Shown: positions 25,574 to 38,330 of the stretch, piece by piece
How positions within the stretch are numbered: the stretch's first letter is position 1
How the letters are laid out: each line of letters begins with the position of its first letter
Assembly: GCA_036937835.1 (NCBI GenBank)
Contig: CM072874.1
Location: forward strand, 12,786,001 to 12,850,000
Direction: 5' to 3'
Source of the DNA: Pampus argenteus
Lineage: Eukaryota > Chordata > Actinopteri > Scombriformes > Stromateidae
DNA: 64,000 nucleotides
Notes under the pieces: model-generated
The model's input: only the letters and a program-made list of their open reading frames with translations
Database searches by the model: none
Told to the model about the DNA's origin: nothing
Program-made: the position numbers and the translations under genes

Positions 25574-25745
25574 GGACCAGGTATTTATAATGTTGTGGGG
25601 ACTCGCCTCACTTATGAGGACAAAAAGCAAGTTCCCCTAATGTAAATAATTGATTTTAGGGTAAAGACTTGGTTTAAAGTTAAGGCTTAGTTAAGGTAGG
25701 TTTATGGGTTATGTTAAGGTTAAGGTAAGGGTCAGGATTAGGCAT
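25574..25745 (+). repeat. Dispersed repeat family, copy C (GT-array linked)
   Basis: Starts ACCAGGTATTTATAATG, then TGTTGTGGGGAC, a GAGGACAAAAAGC segment, ATTGATTTTAGGGT, and a chain of GGTTAAGGTAAGG-like units. It is followed by (GT)n at 25751-25780. This is the fullest copy of the three. Confidence 0.6.
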
Positions 25746-25751
25746 GTGGTA

Positions 25752-25784
<33 letters not shown>

Positions 25785-25863
25785 CACACATGGCAGTGAT
25801 GGTCAGCCAAGCAGAAAGGACCCCCCACGTCACCCATTAACACACTCTCACCTTTGACCCCCA

Positions 25864-25882
25864 CCCCCCCCCCCCCCCCCCC
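25864..25882 (+). repeat. C19 homopolymer
   Basis: Nineteen C within a longer C-rich segment (25850-25912). The complementary strand has G-quadruplex potential. Confidence 0.9.
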
Positions 25883-25920
25883 AACCCCACCCTCTCCCGC
25901 CCAAACCCCAACTGGTTTGG

Positions 25921-25953
25921 TAAAGTCTGGCCTCTAATGGAGGCCAGACTTTA
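25921..25953. repeat. Perfect 14-bp hairpin
   Basis: The left arm TAAAGTCTGGCCTC (25921-25934) and right arm GAGGCCAGACTTTA (25940-25953) are exact reverse complements around a 5-nt loop, TAATG. The arms do not extend further. No promoter or gene is attached, and it is too short for a microRNA precursor. Confidence 0.85.
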
Positions 25954-28900
25954 GGAGTGTGTGCATGTTTGGGTGTGTGTGTTTCCACGTGCGCTCATAT
26001 TTGGTCACATGTGTCCATCGGTATGTGCATGAGAGCGACAGACAGAAAAGAGAGACGGAGGGATAGAGAGAGGGATAGAGAGAGAGATTTTGTGAGTACA
26101 AAATAAAAAATAAAAAAAAGACTCCAGAAAGTGGAGGAAGTTTACACAGCCGACTTTGCAGAGTTCCAGGAGCTGCTCTATTTATAAAGACAGCAAACCC
26201 TCACTACGTGTGTATGTGTGTGTGTGCATGGATGTACACAATAGCATGTTTTCATGTGTTTTATGTGTGAGCTGCTTGTGTGACTTCATTTCAGCCTGTG
26301 CATGACTGTGTGTGTGTGTTTGTGTGAGTGCACATGTGTGCGTTAAAATTAATAAATACGCACAATTGAAGGCTTCCTGTTATTTAGCGGTGAGGCCAGA
26401 GGAAGTTATTTTGTGGTACACTGATAATTTTGGTCAGAACACCAGGCTATAAATACTGTCAGCACTACGCACTCTATCCCGCCCTCCTCCGCTCTCCTTG
26501 CTCCATCCCTCCATCCCTCCCCGAAATGAAAAACTGGTGTGCAGCAGGAAAACAACAGCAAAATAAGCATGCAGGGAGTAGTTTTTAGATTTTTTACAAT
26601 GTCCATCTTTCTTCGGCCTTTTTTTTGGGCCAGGTTCATTGTGAGTACCTGAATGTGTGTGATAATGCCCAAAAAAAGCCCCAGACGTGCAGCTTTTATA
26701 CAACCTGTATATGAATTAAGTTAATTTGATTCATATTCAAATCTTAAACCATTGTGGATTTGAGGACATAATTGAACATGTTCATTCTGTATGCGTAACC
26801 CTAACCCTGTCACATGACAACAGGTGTTGCTCAGACAAACAAACAGCTCAAAATGCTTCACACTGAAAGTACAAGGATGGCGACGTTCTATTTGGTTTTT
26901 TGAAAACATCAATACCAGAAATGATAGAGTTTATTCATCAGTGCCATCATACAAGTGCTAAAAATCCATTGACTCACATATTTGCTCTAAGTGACATGTT
27001 CCTTCATTATAATGAATACGGTGACTGTAGTTTATCTTGAGTCAACCTACAAACACTGTCCCGCTGCTGTAAATACTGACTATGGCACCAAAATGTGTAT
27101 TAATCCACCACTGAAAATAGTCCCCTACAAATGCACTATGGATTCCTGTTTGAGTAAAGTTTGCTGAACGCTAGAGTGGCCAGCTGTTTCAGGAAATTAT
27201 TTAGCCTTTTTTTAAAAAATTATAATATATATTTGTGAGCCTCTTCAGTAGGAACAAATGGGCTTGTGGTTAGAGACAGGACAGACTTCCACATTGTTGG
27301 TTTTCCTTTCATAAGACTTGTTGACAGTAAGAAAAAATACAAAAGTATAATTGCCCAAACCTTAAATCCTTAAGGGAAAACAACTGAAAACATTTGCAAA
27401 GAAAAAAGTAGACAATTTAAACAAGATGTAAAATGCCTTGTTAAATGCCTTTATATTTGAGGACTTTGACTCTGCACATGTATTTAAATACTGAAACACA
27501 TATAAAACAGGAACATGTTTGCAAATATGTAAACACAATGAGAAATCCACTCATACACACACTGGAACGTGGTCTGCTACGGTACACATGCACACACTTG
27601 CACTAATATGGCACTGAAAGACGCATGTGGTCACTGCATGAGGCATGCCAGGAAATTCTTTCAAGGGCATGTTAATATTCCAGATGCTTTTGGATATAAA
27701 CAAGCCTCCAAATCGGAGAGCGGAAATTCGATTTGAACGCAGCTCAGCATTACAGAGATGTTTATCTCTCGCTGCCTATCTCTGTAGCCGGATGGCTGAG
27801 TGGCCACTTAGTGTTTACCTATGATAAGGGCTTTCTGTTTGACTACCAGTTGAGCTGCAGTAAACAGAGAAACCACAGTGGGGAATCTAGTTTTTATAAA
27901 AAACCTAATAGGCGCCTGGGGTGATTCAGTTGATTTGGGCTTGTAGCTTTAAACTCCAGACCTGGGGTCATACAAGATTGGATAATAACTTCTGTGTTTT
28001 TTTGATTATACTTGTATTTTCAAGTATCACACAAGAAAATTGCAAAGAGATCCTAAAGACATTTCAACATGAACATTTCTGTAACCAGTGCGTCTTAAAA
28101 CACATGCTTCGAAATGATTAATTAACATAGTATTAACATACTATTTAATGTAGATCTACAACATATATACAAAACTGCTTTTTTTGCGCTTTGGATACAT
28201 GAAAATCAATTACTGAATCGACCTATGACTCATCGTGTCTTTTAGTCATTCACATAGTTATAAGTCAAATATCTGTTTAGTATGTCAGACAGTGGCAGCA
28301 GCAAATACGTCATTTAGGGTATATGACGTATGTCGTGTTCTTCACTTAAAGGGCAGTTGGTGGCTAATCTGCTCGCTGACTCACAGACTGGACCTCCTGA
28401 TATGAAATATTTATCTTCAGGCAAAGACATTTTGAGAATGAACCTCTTCTGTGAATATTCAGGGTTAGACATCTGCAATGAGGAATCTGATCCCTAGTTA
28501 ACACTCGAGAGCAGCCTCATCATGCAGCGTTTTACAGCCGTGCTTTAATGTACAGGTTGTTAGTTTGAATGGCCTCTCATCATTAAGGACAAAACAAGCA
28601 CAGCTTAGTAGTTTATAGCAGGAGCACTCAAATCAGTGATCCACAGGAAACTCTGGCCCTCCACAAAAACCCCCCTTAGAAACCCTAAAAAGGGTTCACA
28701 TAAACACATGCATAGGTTCTTATTGCAAGGTATATTACACAATGGTAAGCTTTATTTTGATCTTATTGGTTGAATTAAAGCTCCAATTATGCTGATAATT
28801 TCTATAAAACATAATTATCATTATCACAAAACATCAAAAACCAACAAATGATTAGTCGTAACTGACAAACGTTCACAATGCCATATCAGTATCGTTTTTT

Positions 28901-29957
28901 CTCAATCAGCCGTGGTTTTGTCCGAGGACTTTATCCCCCCGGCAACATCGGAACTCTCTGTTTACCCATCCCATAATAAGGCTCATTCAGCTGAGGACAT
29001 CTTGATTAGGTCTGCCGAACGTCTGGTTCTCATTTAGCATGGAGGATGGGACAGAGGAAGAAGGACTGAGTTGGAAAGAGGGAGAAAGACAGAACAAGAG
29101 AGGTGAGTTCCTGGCAAACAGAAAGTGATAAATAAAGGAAAACATCCTGGGACTGTGATAAAACTGGTCTACTGGTGAACTTCATACATATAATAATAGA
29201 CATAAAATCAACACTTTTCTCTTCTGTGTGATCTGGGACTAGACTGGAACTAGACTGTTCAATGTAGAAAAAACAGGATGTGTATTGATTTTTCTTATTT
29301 ACACAGGGAAAAAGTTACCCCAGTTACCCTCTAATGTGGCAAACTCATGCTGATAATATACTGTCCTGGGAAAAGTTGACATAGTACCTGAAACAGGAAT
29401 CTGATGTATTTGGTGTTCCGTGAATGAACTGTACAGAACCTGTTTTGGGCATATCACAAAAAAGCAACAGATGAAATGTTTGTAGTATTCTCAGTCAACT
29501 AGACACCTTTTGGATTGAAAAGATTGCATTTCTTATGCTGTCATGTAGGGTGAAGGAAACATTTTAATTTGGGGCTAAATGTGTTTATTTACTTTCTTCC
29601 CCAGAGTTAGCTTGGCTAGTCAAAAAACAATGACCAATAGCAATCATCACAAGTTCCCAGCGTCCAAGGCGATGTCTTCAAATTGGAATGATTTTTGAGA
29701 ATATGGATCCAGATGATGGTTTTTTTTCTTTATTAAACGACTGAAGCAAATAATCAATTATCGAAAATGTAATGGGGCATGATGATTTGTGGCACAAACA
29801 GGATGAATCCAGCACCGTTGTTGCATCAGAAATGTATTCTTCAGTTCCCATTCAACCTCAGCAGAATACACATATATACAGTACATATCCACAGAGATAC
29901 AGACTGTATGCACTCATTAAGTATTTTTATGAGTTTGTAGCCACATATGCAACATGC

Positions 29958-29988
<31 letters not shown>

Positions 29989-32900
29989 ACATGTTTATAT
30001 GACAATGTAGAGTTCATGTAACAGATAAGGGACCGTAGAGTCAACAGTACTGTCGATGTTACTGATAAAGTGTTCCCTTGCTTCCGCTGCCCTTTGTTTA
30101 CCTAATGATCAAGTGGATCTGTGTGTGCCTGTGTGTGTGTGTGTGTGTGTGTTTGCATGTGTGTGCACATGAATACTTGTGATTACATGGGTGTTTTCCA
30201 GCTTTCTTTGTGTTTTCACAACCAGACCATATTTTAGGTATTTTACCACACAAGATCAACAAGATATGTTCAAATAATTTATTGAAGAGGAAGTGTCTGG
30301 ATGAGTGCAGCGCTTCTGCTTGCCGGATGTATTGTGAGGAGGTTTATAGGGATTCCTCCGCAGCGCATGGGCAACGAGGTATCGCCTCAGCAACCTACGA
30401 AGAAGAAGAAGAGGAAGGAGAGGAAACGATAGAAGGAGGAATAGGGTGGGGTACAGAATACGAGAGCGAAAGAGGAGGAGAGAGTTAGGTTGATATTTAT
30501 AGGAACGCTGGAAGAGGCGTCAGTGAGGCGTGGTCCTGCTCCTCAAACTTGCTCTTTAAGCTTTAACTAATGTATAACTCAAGCAACACTGTCTTAATTT
30601 GAAAATAAATAAATAAAATAAGTTATGTTTATAGATAGTATCTGTATTGTTTTGTCAAGTATGTTGAATTGTGTTCGATGTCAGCATTTTCCAAGCCTAA
30701 GAAGTGCAATAGTTTTTGTTTCCTGAGTCGTGCGTGTGGTTAGATTTAGGCAAGAAAAAGAAACTTTGGTAAAAGTTAGGGAATGATTGTGGCTTTAGTT
30801 AAATGTTAATAAAATAAATACATCCTGTCTGTTGTGTTTCAAGTCACTTTTTACTTTTTCATTTGAGCTAAACAGTGTTTTTTTGTTTCAGTGGTAAATC
30901 CACTGAGGGCTGAGGGCAAACATAGGCATGATATTTGAAATATTTGGAACAAACCAAAAAAATATATATATATTTATTTGCCCTCTGACACTGCAATGGG
31001 GGAAATGTATTACCTACACGTATTTCCAGAACAAAAAGGTTTAAGCCAAAAAAAAAAATGTATCTAAAGGTAAGCCTAAAGGTAGTTGAAGCCATCTCAT
31101 AATTTAAAGGTAACAGGTTCAAATCAGAGGCTCAGGTCACTCCGAATTATAAAATGAGTTAAACAGCTGCAGACTGTCGGTTAAGCAGCTCTGTAGCTCT
31201 TTTCTAACGTCTAGACTAGAGTGCAGTATATATGCCCAGAGACATAAAACAACTAAGATTTCTTTATTGAAGTGGCTCAATTATAGAGTTTTTTAAGCAT
31301 TTGTGCCTTCAAACACATTTTCTTTTATGTTTTTTGTGAATGTTACTTAACGTAATTTCCCTTTTAGCATGACTAATGCAACGTCAGTGCACATTATATA
31401 ACTCAGCACTTAAGGTACTAAAGTAACGGTTTATCAGTGATCATGTGAGCACCGGGAGCCAGTGTTTCACCTGCCATTTCACTGACATTGTTTGTAACTC
31501 CATCTATGCTATGTCTTTCGTGTTTATTAAACCATCCTTGATCTATACAGACTGGAGTGGATTATGTTTATTTCACTGTTGCACGACGGCTAATTTGTGT
31601 TACAGTGTGTACAGTATGTCACTTTCATTGTCATTCATATTCTTGATGTATTATGCCCAGGGATATCACATAAAAATTAGAAAGTTTGATGTACAGTATA
31701 TCGAAGCAAGGATATTTTTCCATGCAAGGAGGAAGAGCTCCAGCAATGTAGAGAAAGACAGTTTTAAAGAGAAGAACTGAGTAGAGCAGACAGCAAGACA
31801 GGCAGTTGTCGTACTTTCCTTTCTGCAGTCTCACACAGCGGAGGAGTCATGCATCAGCGGAGGAAATTGGGAATGTGAAACATGCCAGATTAGAGAAGCA
31901 ATCAGAGGGCCTGCAGAAAAGCTCAATGGCTTCAACCATGGGAAAAAACATGCACTCAGACATACACATACACACAAACATGCTTGTGCGCGCACACACA
32001 CGCACACACCAGTAAAGCCCATTCAGATTTTGAACCACCTGCTGCATTCCACAGCCAATAAGTCAGCTACTTAAGGAGCCAGCTTTTAATCAGCCAGTCA
32101 GTCAAAGAGCCAGCCAGTAAAGCATTCATCCATCCGGTCAGTTAACCAACAAGACAACTAAGTCATTCTGTAAGCCTTCGAGTTAGTTAGTGGAAGTTCA
32201 CATTTACTACTTAGATAATCTCCAGGTAAGTAGCCATTTGCAACAGCAGCTTGTGACATAAATAGACATCAACTCAGATTAACACTAAGCAAGGCGACAG
32301 AAGATAGAAGTTTGGAAACCGTTTGAAACTTTATATACGTTTGATTCAACTACAAAAACGTGTATATTCTGCAGTGAAATAGAAACCAAAATACAAAACT
32401 ATAATTCCCTTAGACAATAATGTCATTTTGTAGTAATACTGTAGATGTGAGCTGAGAGTTGGTCAGCCTTTCAACCGGCCAGGCAGCCACCCACCCACAC
32501 ATCCAGCCAGGACAGGACAGGAGCAGAGGAAGCAGTCATTATGGAGGAAGCCAGGGCGTCTTAAAGCCATTACATGCCCCTCGGAGAGAGGCAGTCAGAA
32601 GCAATACGGCTGACTGGAGCGCTTCAAAGCAGGAAGGAGCCCAGCCACCACCTCCACCACCTCCACCAGCCTGCATGTTCAAGGGGAAGTGAAGACTTTA
32701 CAGAGTGAGGCGGGGGTGGGGTTATGGGGAGAGATACAAGCGTATTTGGATGGACAGATATGATTTTGTAGGAATCTTGTTAACCAGAAATGTGGTTTTG
32801 TACAGGCTTAGTTGTGTATAGCCATGAAGATAGTTTTGTTCGTATCTATTGATGTTTTAAGATATCTGAGTCCAGGGTTCAATCCAACTTAGGTGGACAA

Positions 32901-35900
32901 TTTTTATTTGGAATTTATTTGGCAGCCATTTTTAGCAGCTACAACTAGCATTGTGGAGCATTTAGTAGCTAAAGAGCCAGATATTTTCTTCAGAAGTTGT
33001 TGGAAACCAAGAGTTATTATATTTGGCCAAACATGACTCCAAATGAATGCTATTGGTGTTCCCTGTCTGCTAAATATGTGCAAGTGTTTGTTAAAGCATT
33101 CACCATAATGTAGTGGCAATGCGTAACATGATCAATAAGTAGATAGAATAACACTGATGACTGAAACTATGACTTAAATAGTTTTTATTGTATTTTATTT
33201 TAATTAATGGCATGAAACTGGCATTAGTCGTGGTTATAGTCTCTTTAAAACTGAAGCATTACAGATATAACAGATGAGAAGTTATCTGAAGGGAGGATGG
33301 TTATGGTGGGATGGGATTTAGTGTGAAGGAAGTGATGGTGGAGAGTTATAGCAGAGCTTAAGGATGGAAAGGATGAAGAAGGAGGGTTTGATTGAAAGGA
33401 AATTGTTTGGCATTGGAATAGTAAAGGCGAGTTGAACTATAGAAGGCTGCTGGGAAAAAGTAGTGCAGAGACAAATCACTTCCTGGCCCTTTTTTTCAAA
33501 ATAAAAAACTAGTGTTGTGAATATTCAGGAAGTATCAGGTTTATTGCTTGATTCCTTTCTTGCATCACTATCCAACATTAAAGCTTGTGCCATTCCACTG
33601 CCTATAAATCTCTCTTTTGCTGGTTTCTCCAGCTTTTCCGCATTTGTTTCTTCTACTTTTTTTTTATTCCCCTTACGCTTCCTACCTCACCCCTCCCTTC
33701 CTTCTTTACCAGTCACCCTCTCCTCCTCCTCTTCTCTCCAGCACCTGTGCCCCTGCGGAGGGGGAGTTCCGGAGAGGAGGAAACCCCCGGGGCAGCCAGG
33801 CACCTCACAGATGGTTAGCAAATTACACCTTCATTACCTCTCCTCTCCTCTTCCTCTCCTCTTGCTCTCTTCCTCTGGCCAGTGCTTCACAATGACTTGA
33901 TGTTCCTGCGACACCTCACATCTGTCAGCATGTTGACCTTACTGCTCATAAAAAGTACACCCATTTATTAAAAGTTTGGAAAAATGAAACAGCAGTGCTT
34001 TCATCCACTGTTATATGAACTAAAACTCAGTTGTAGGCTGGGGAAACAACATAATACTGTATCTTTGAAGGGTTGACTAACTGATTTTGTCACTAAATAG
34101 TTGTACAAATGACACAGGCTAAAATACATGATGTAATCAATCATTATACAAGATTATTATACACTACAAAACATTACAAACCTGGGATTATTTTATCCTC
34201 CTGCCATCTATGAGAACAATGTTCTGCTTTGAGCTTTTTCGTTTGGCTTACTCTGAGAGTTCAGGCTCCATTTTCAGCAAACTCTTTTACACATTGTTGG
34301 ACTGGAAAGTCAACATGTCAACATAAGTGGGGAGGTAAAATAATAACAGTCTGATAGAACTATAAAACAAAGCACTAATCATGATTCATTTGTGTACAAA
34401 TTCAATTCATTTGATACATGACACACAACTTAACACAATAAGTCTGTTATTTCAAAGACTTGTGTTACATTAGTGGCACACTAGATATGTCGCAAATCAA
34501 AGTGTCAAAACTCCACAAGATTTCTGAAGAATTTCCAGATAAACACTGTGTAATGTAATCCTGTACATGGCTGTGTGGTAATGCACTTCAAACAGAATTA
34601 AGGAGAAAGTTAGTCATCAGTGGACCAGGTTCTTCTCCGGTTTTAATATTGACCCCAGAGTAGTAATTTTTGGACAAAGTAGGACAAAAATGTGATGAGA
34701 TGTGTGAAATGAAAGCAACAAGTTAAGCCACTGATATACTTCCTTTTAACAATGTAGGCAAGGTAAGCAGCAGACTCAGATCATCGCAACAATGGTCCAA
34801 AGTGTTGAAGAAAACTGCAAAGAGCTTGCCCGCACCTACCCACATTTATGCAGCTGTCATCTTACATCTACATGTTGGTAAAAAGTAAACACATCAGCAG
34901 CCCTGGCAGAGCTTCACCAGTTTCAGACCTCTGCCATATACATATCAGCAATGATTACAATAACAATAACCATATTATCACATACAGTACAATACTGTTC
35001 TGGTAGATTGTGGCTTGCTATTGAATCTTTGCTTATGTAGTAGTAGTTTTGCAGTATGAATACACTGTGTTCAAAGTTAAAGAAGTCACTGAATATTAGT
35101 ATCTTAAAAGCTGCTTTAGAGTAAAAATGACTTTTGGTAACCTGAAAAGGTTTTAAAAAAAATCACCAAATATAGAAACTTTCACTTAAAAGTAAAAAAG
35201 GACAAAACATGGGAACACAGGCTTTCCACGTCCTCCTCATTAAGAATGTGCTGTTTTGATGATGTATAGTCCAGACTGTTTGTTAATTTGTAACAACCAC
35301 TGACCAACTCATATGCCCTGTATCTTATTTCCATGCCTCCCCCAACCCAGCGTGAAAGAACAGGGCCCACTGCACCCATTAATCAAACTGGGGAAGGCAT
35401 GGAATAATAATGAACGCACCTCACACGCATGAGCAAGTAAACCCCATCACCACCACCACCACCACCACTGCCGGTGAGTTTCCAGGAGGTATTTCCATCA
35501 TGTAAAATGTATGTCTCTCACTTGAGCAGATCTCTCCATTCTCTATTAAGCAAGAAGACTTTCTGTTTTTTAGCACAAGTGGACCAACTGAAATAGCAAA
35601 GGAAGAAAAATAATTGTGTTATGTTAGTTTATTAATGTGTATGTAACAATAATTTATCGAACTCTCCAGTGTTTCCAGTGCATGCATGGAGTAGCAGCAG
35701 CCACATCTTCATTGAAACTACAGTGGGTCGAGTGAAATACTCAAGGCCTCAAGTCTTGATATTTATATGGCTATACCAGTCAATCAAATCTTGAAGTCTT
35801 GGTGCATCATGTTATACACCTTTCCCCATAATTTAATATTTGGAAACTTTGGGATCTCCACTGATTTAAAATACATTTGTGCAGGTTTTGATCATGTCGG

Positions 35901-36300
35901 GTTACACAGCGCACATTTTTTACTGACTGACTTACCATCAGGTCAGTAGGTTTAAGAGGTTAAAAAGCTACCTCATCACCTCCACATCAAGCCAGAAAGT
36001 GAGAGATGGGGCAGAGGTGGGGACATACACGTGGATTTGACAAATGCAGTGCCAGAGAAGCTGTGGAGCAAATGAGACAGAGAGATAGAGATAAAGGAGG
36101 GAGAGCCCACCGCAGACCAAAAGTCTTCCACTGCTGCTGCAGTGGAGTGACAATGAGAGAAGAAAGAGTAGAAAGAGTATGAGTCATACACAAACCCCTC
36201 CCTCCCTTTCTCTCTCCCTCTCCCCTTCACCCCCTCCCAGCCCCTCACCACCACACGCTCCCCCTCCTGCCTACAGTGCCAATGCAGCCGGGTTACGTCG
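25954..36300. other. Intergenic; no gene seen
   Basis: AT-rich DNA. Simple repeats: (CA)n 29956-29988, (GT)n about 30129-30152, (CAC)n about 35446-35466. Items noted: a two-site CRE palindrome at 28305-28331; CAGCCAGTCAG-rich imperfect repeats near 32090-32150 and 32460-32540, resembling those near 11120-11200; and GC-rich patches at about 30300-30540 and 33740-33820. Short ORFs in these patches have no recognisable domains. Confidence 0.65.
28305..28331. promoter_or_regulatory. Inverted pair of CRE-like sites (ATACGTCAT / ATGACGTAT)
   Basis: Two 9-bp arms, 28305-28313 and 28323-28331, are exact reverse complements separated by 9 nt. Each contains TACGTCA, a CREB/ATF-type site. The surrounding 300 bp is free of simple repeats, which fits a regulatory element, but function is inferred. 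Confidence 0.4.
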
Positions 36301-36432
36301 ATCCTGACTCATTCATTCACAGCCGAGTCTCAAGCCTACTTTTGTTATACAGATGAAATTGTGCTACTTAAGAGACCATTGCAGCTCTCATTATAGTTCT
36401 CTGACATACTTTACCACTCTGGCTGGCAGAGA

Positions 36433-36447
36433 CCCATTCATAAAAAT
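36433..36447 (+). promoter_or_regulatory. Exact copy of the 15-mer CCCATTCATAAAAAT
   Basis: Identical to copies 1 and 2 of the motif array upstream of spry4 (133-147 and 186-200). It lies in a simple-repeat-free patch (36290-36560). A regulatory role is inferred from recurrence only. Confidence 0.35.
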
Positions 36448-36524
36448 GCTCCAGTCTGAGAGTATGTGCATGAGGGAAAGCATATGCGGCCTCACACACG
36501 CGTCTCTCCTTATTTGGTTGTCTC

Positions 36525-36605
36525 GTATAGCTGAATGGGTTGAGGATGAGTGTGTGTCACTGCTAGAGTTTGGTGTTTAATCCTTGTTGGGGCCACCCAC
36601 ACTGG
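36525..36605 (+). mobile_element. Possible decayed tRNA-derived SINE head
   Basis: ATAGCTGAATGGGTTGAGGA resembles a pol III A box and GTTTAATCC a degraded B box about 45 nt later, followed by TTGTTGGGGCCACCC. The B box is imperfect and no tail was found. Confidence 0.25.
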
Positions 36606-36891
36606 GGAGTGTGTGTATTCATAGTGATACACCAAATTCCCATGAATGTGCTCCATCTTTCTCTATCATGTGGCTTTCCCTTGATAAGAATGTTTATCTC
36701 TATCTGGACCGTTTTTCCTCCTCTTCCTCCTCTCTCAGAGGAGCAGCATCTACCTCCACGTGCTTAGTTCTTCTCCTTTTCTTCCTCTCCTTCTCTCTCT
36801 GGTTAGCTCATCTCATCTCTAGGCAGTCAGCTTTGCAGGCAGCTAATTATAGGCCACGCTGTGGAGCGCAGGGCCGGATGTGACAGCATGC

Positions 36892-36928
<37 letters not shown>

Positions 36929-37844
36929 ACTCTATGTATGTGTGCTTCTGTGTGTTAAGTGCAGACATACTGTATATGTCGTTGTTGCTGTTTGTCTCAG
37001 CATATGTGTTTCTGCATGAGGTAAATTCATGTTTGTTCTTGTAGCCAACACCTATCCTTGTTATGGACCAGTTTAGAGAGTTTTAGACCCTCAGAGTGTT
37101 GATCTCTCACCTCTAAAGGTTTGTGAATGTATTCTATCACTGAGGATGTGTGTGTGTGTGTGTGTGTGGATGAGCCACCAGCAGGATATCCAATCCCAGC
37201 CCCTCCCACACTGTACTGCAGCTCTGACTCATACAAGGTGGAGGCAGAGACAACCGGGGTCTGATGACTGGCAATGAACGTGCACACACACACACATACA
37301 CAGACACACAGGTGCACATACAAACACAAACATACATATGGTCTATATAGCTAAGTATACAGGTATAGACATTCTGACCTTCATATATATATATATATAA
37401 TATACAAACATTTACACACATGCATACAATATATAGTACATTGGTACAGAGCTATAAAGCTATATAGTCTATCTATTTATAACTAATAACACTATACACA
37501 TGGTGCCAGCAACATCATGTTGCCTTCATGTTGGGCTTTGATTGGAAATAAAATGAACCTTTGTAGACATAGGTTATAGAAACATGTGTCCTATATGCAT
37601 TTATATCAATGCAAAATTCCAGTGGTGTCAATGTGCAGATAGAAGAAGTTCAATACTCAACACTTAAAAACGGTTGCATAGTTCTGGTTAAACAACGTTC
37701 TACATCTAAGTCACTGTACAAGGTATATTCAATTGCAAGTAAATATAGGAACAGCACCACCTTACCGTCAACTCTCATTGAACACAGGCATTTCTATTTT
37801 AAAGAATTAGACCACTGTGAGCTTCCAGTCTATCCACATTAAAT

Positions 37845-38330
37845 ATTAGAGTGACCCCTAATGACAATGAGATGAAACTTAAGAAACAATGGCCACGTCC
37901 GGGAAGCAGAAACAAGGTGTTTTAACACAGATATATTATCTCTGTGTGAAGATGATAAGGTAACTGCGTTAGCAAAGAGTTGCTTACAGTTTTTACACTC
38001 CCAGCAGATACAGAGCAATATTAGCATTTGTTTGGCGTCCTTTGTCTGTCAAACTGATGAATGTAAGTTAAATATTCACTCTCCTTTTAGCTCTGCTTGA
38101 GTCTCCATTAATTACTAATGGAAATATCCAGCTTGTCAGCTATTATATGCTCCACTACTGTTACCAGCTGCTTGCTGCTGGAAGCAAGGTTTATAAGAGC
38201 ATTGAATGAACCAAAACAGCAAAGTCATGGGCTTTAAAAGCGAAACAATCAGCTGAAAGAGACGCAAATGCCACTTTATATATAAAAGCTTTGTATATAT
38301 AAAAAATATCGATGAGTGCAGCTTTAATTT
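37845..38330. repeat. Probable interspersed repeat of unknown class
   Basis: From GAGTGACCCCTAATG to GAGTGCAGCTTTAAT. The wording, including TACAGAGCAATATTAGCAT and TTAAATATTCACTCTCC, is what I recall of a repeat scattered through teleost genomes. I cannot name the family or confirm copy number from one window. Confidence 0.35.

Noticed and set aside
25921..25953. Hairpin considered as a microRNA
   Set aside because: The arms are only 14 bp with no extended pairing outside.
26795..26815. TAACCCTAACCCTG telomere-like repeat
   Set aside because: Only two units; too short to be an interstitial telomere.
27785..27800. TGGCTGAGTGG, a perfect pol III A-box match
   Set aside because: No B box or cloverleaf follows at tRNA spacing, so it is not a tRNA gene; a SINE is unproven.
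30210..30488. 92-codon Glu-rich ORF
   Set aside because: No domain, splice partner or family resemblance; the acidic tail comes from a GAA run. At most it marks a GC-rich patch.
31110..31130. GGTTCAAATC, a B-box match
   Set aside because: No A box at suitable distance and no tail.
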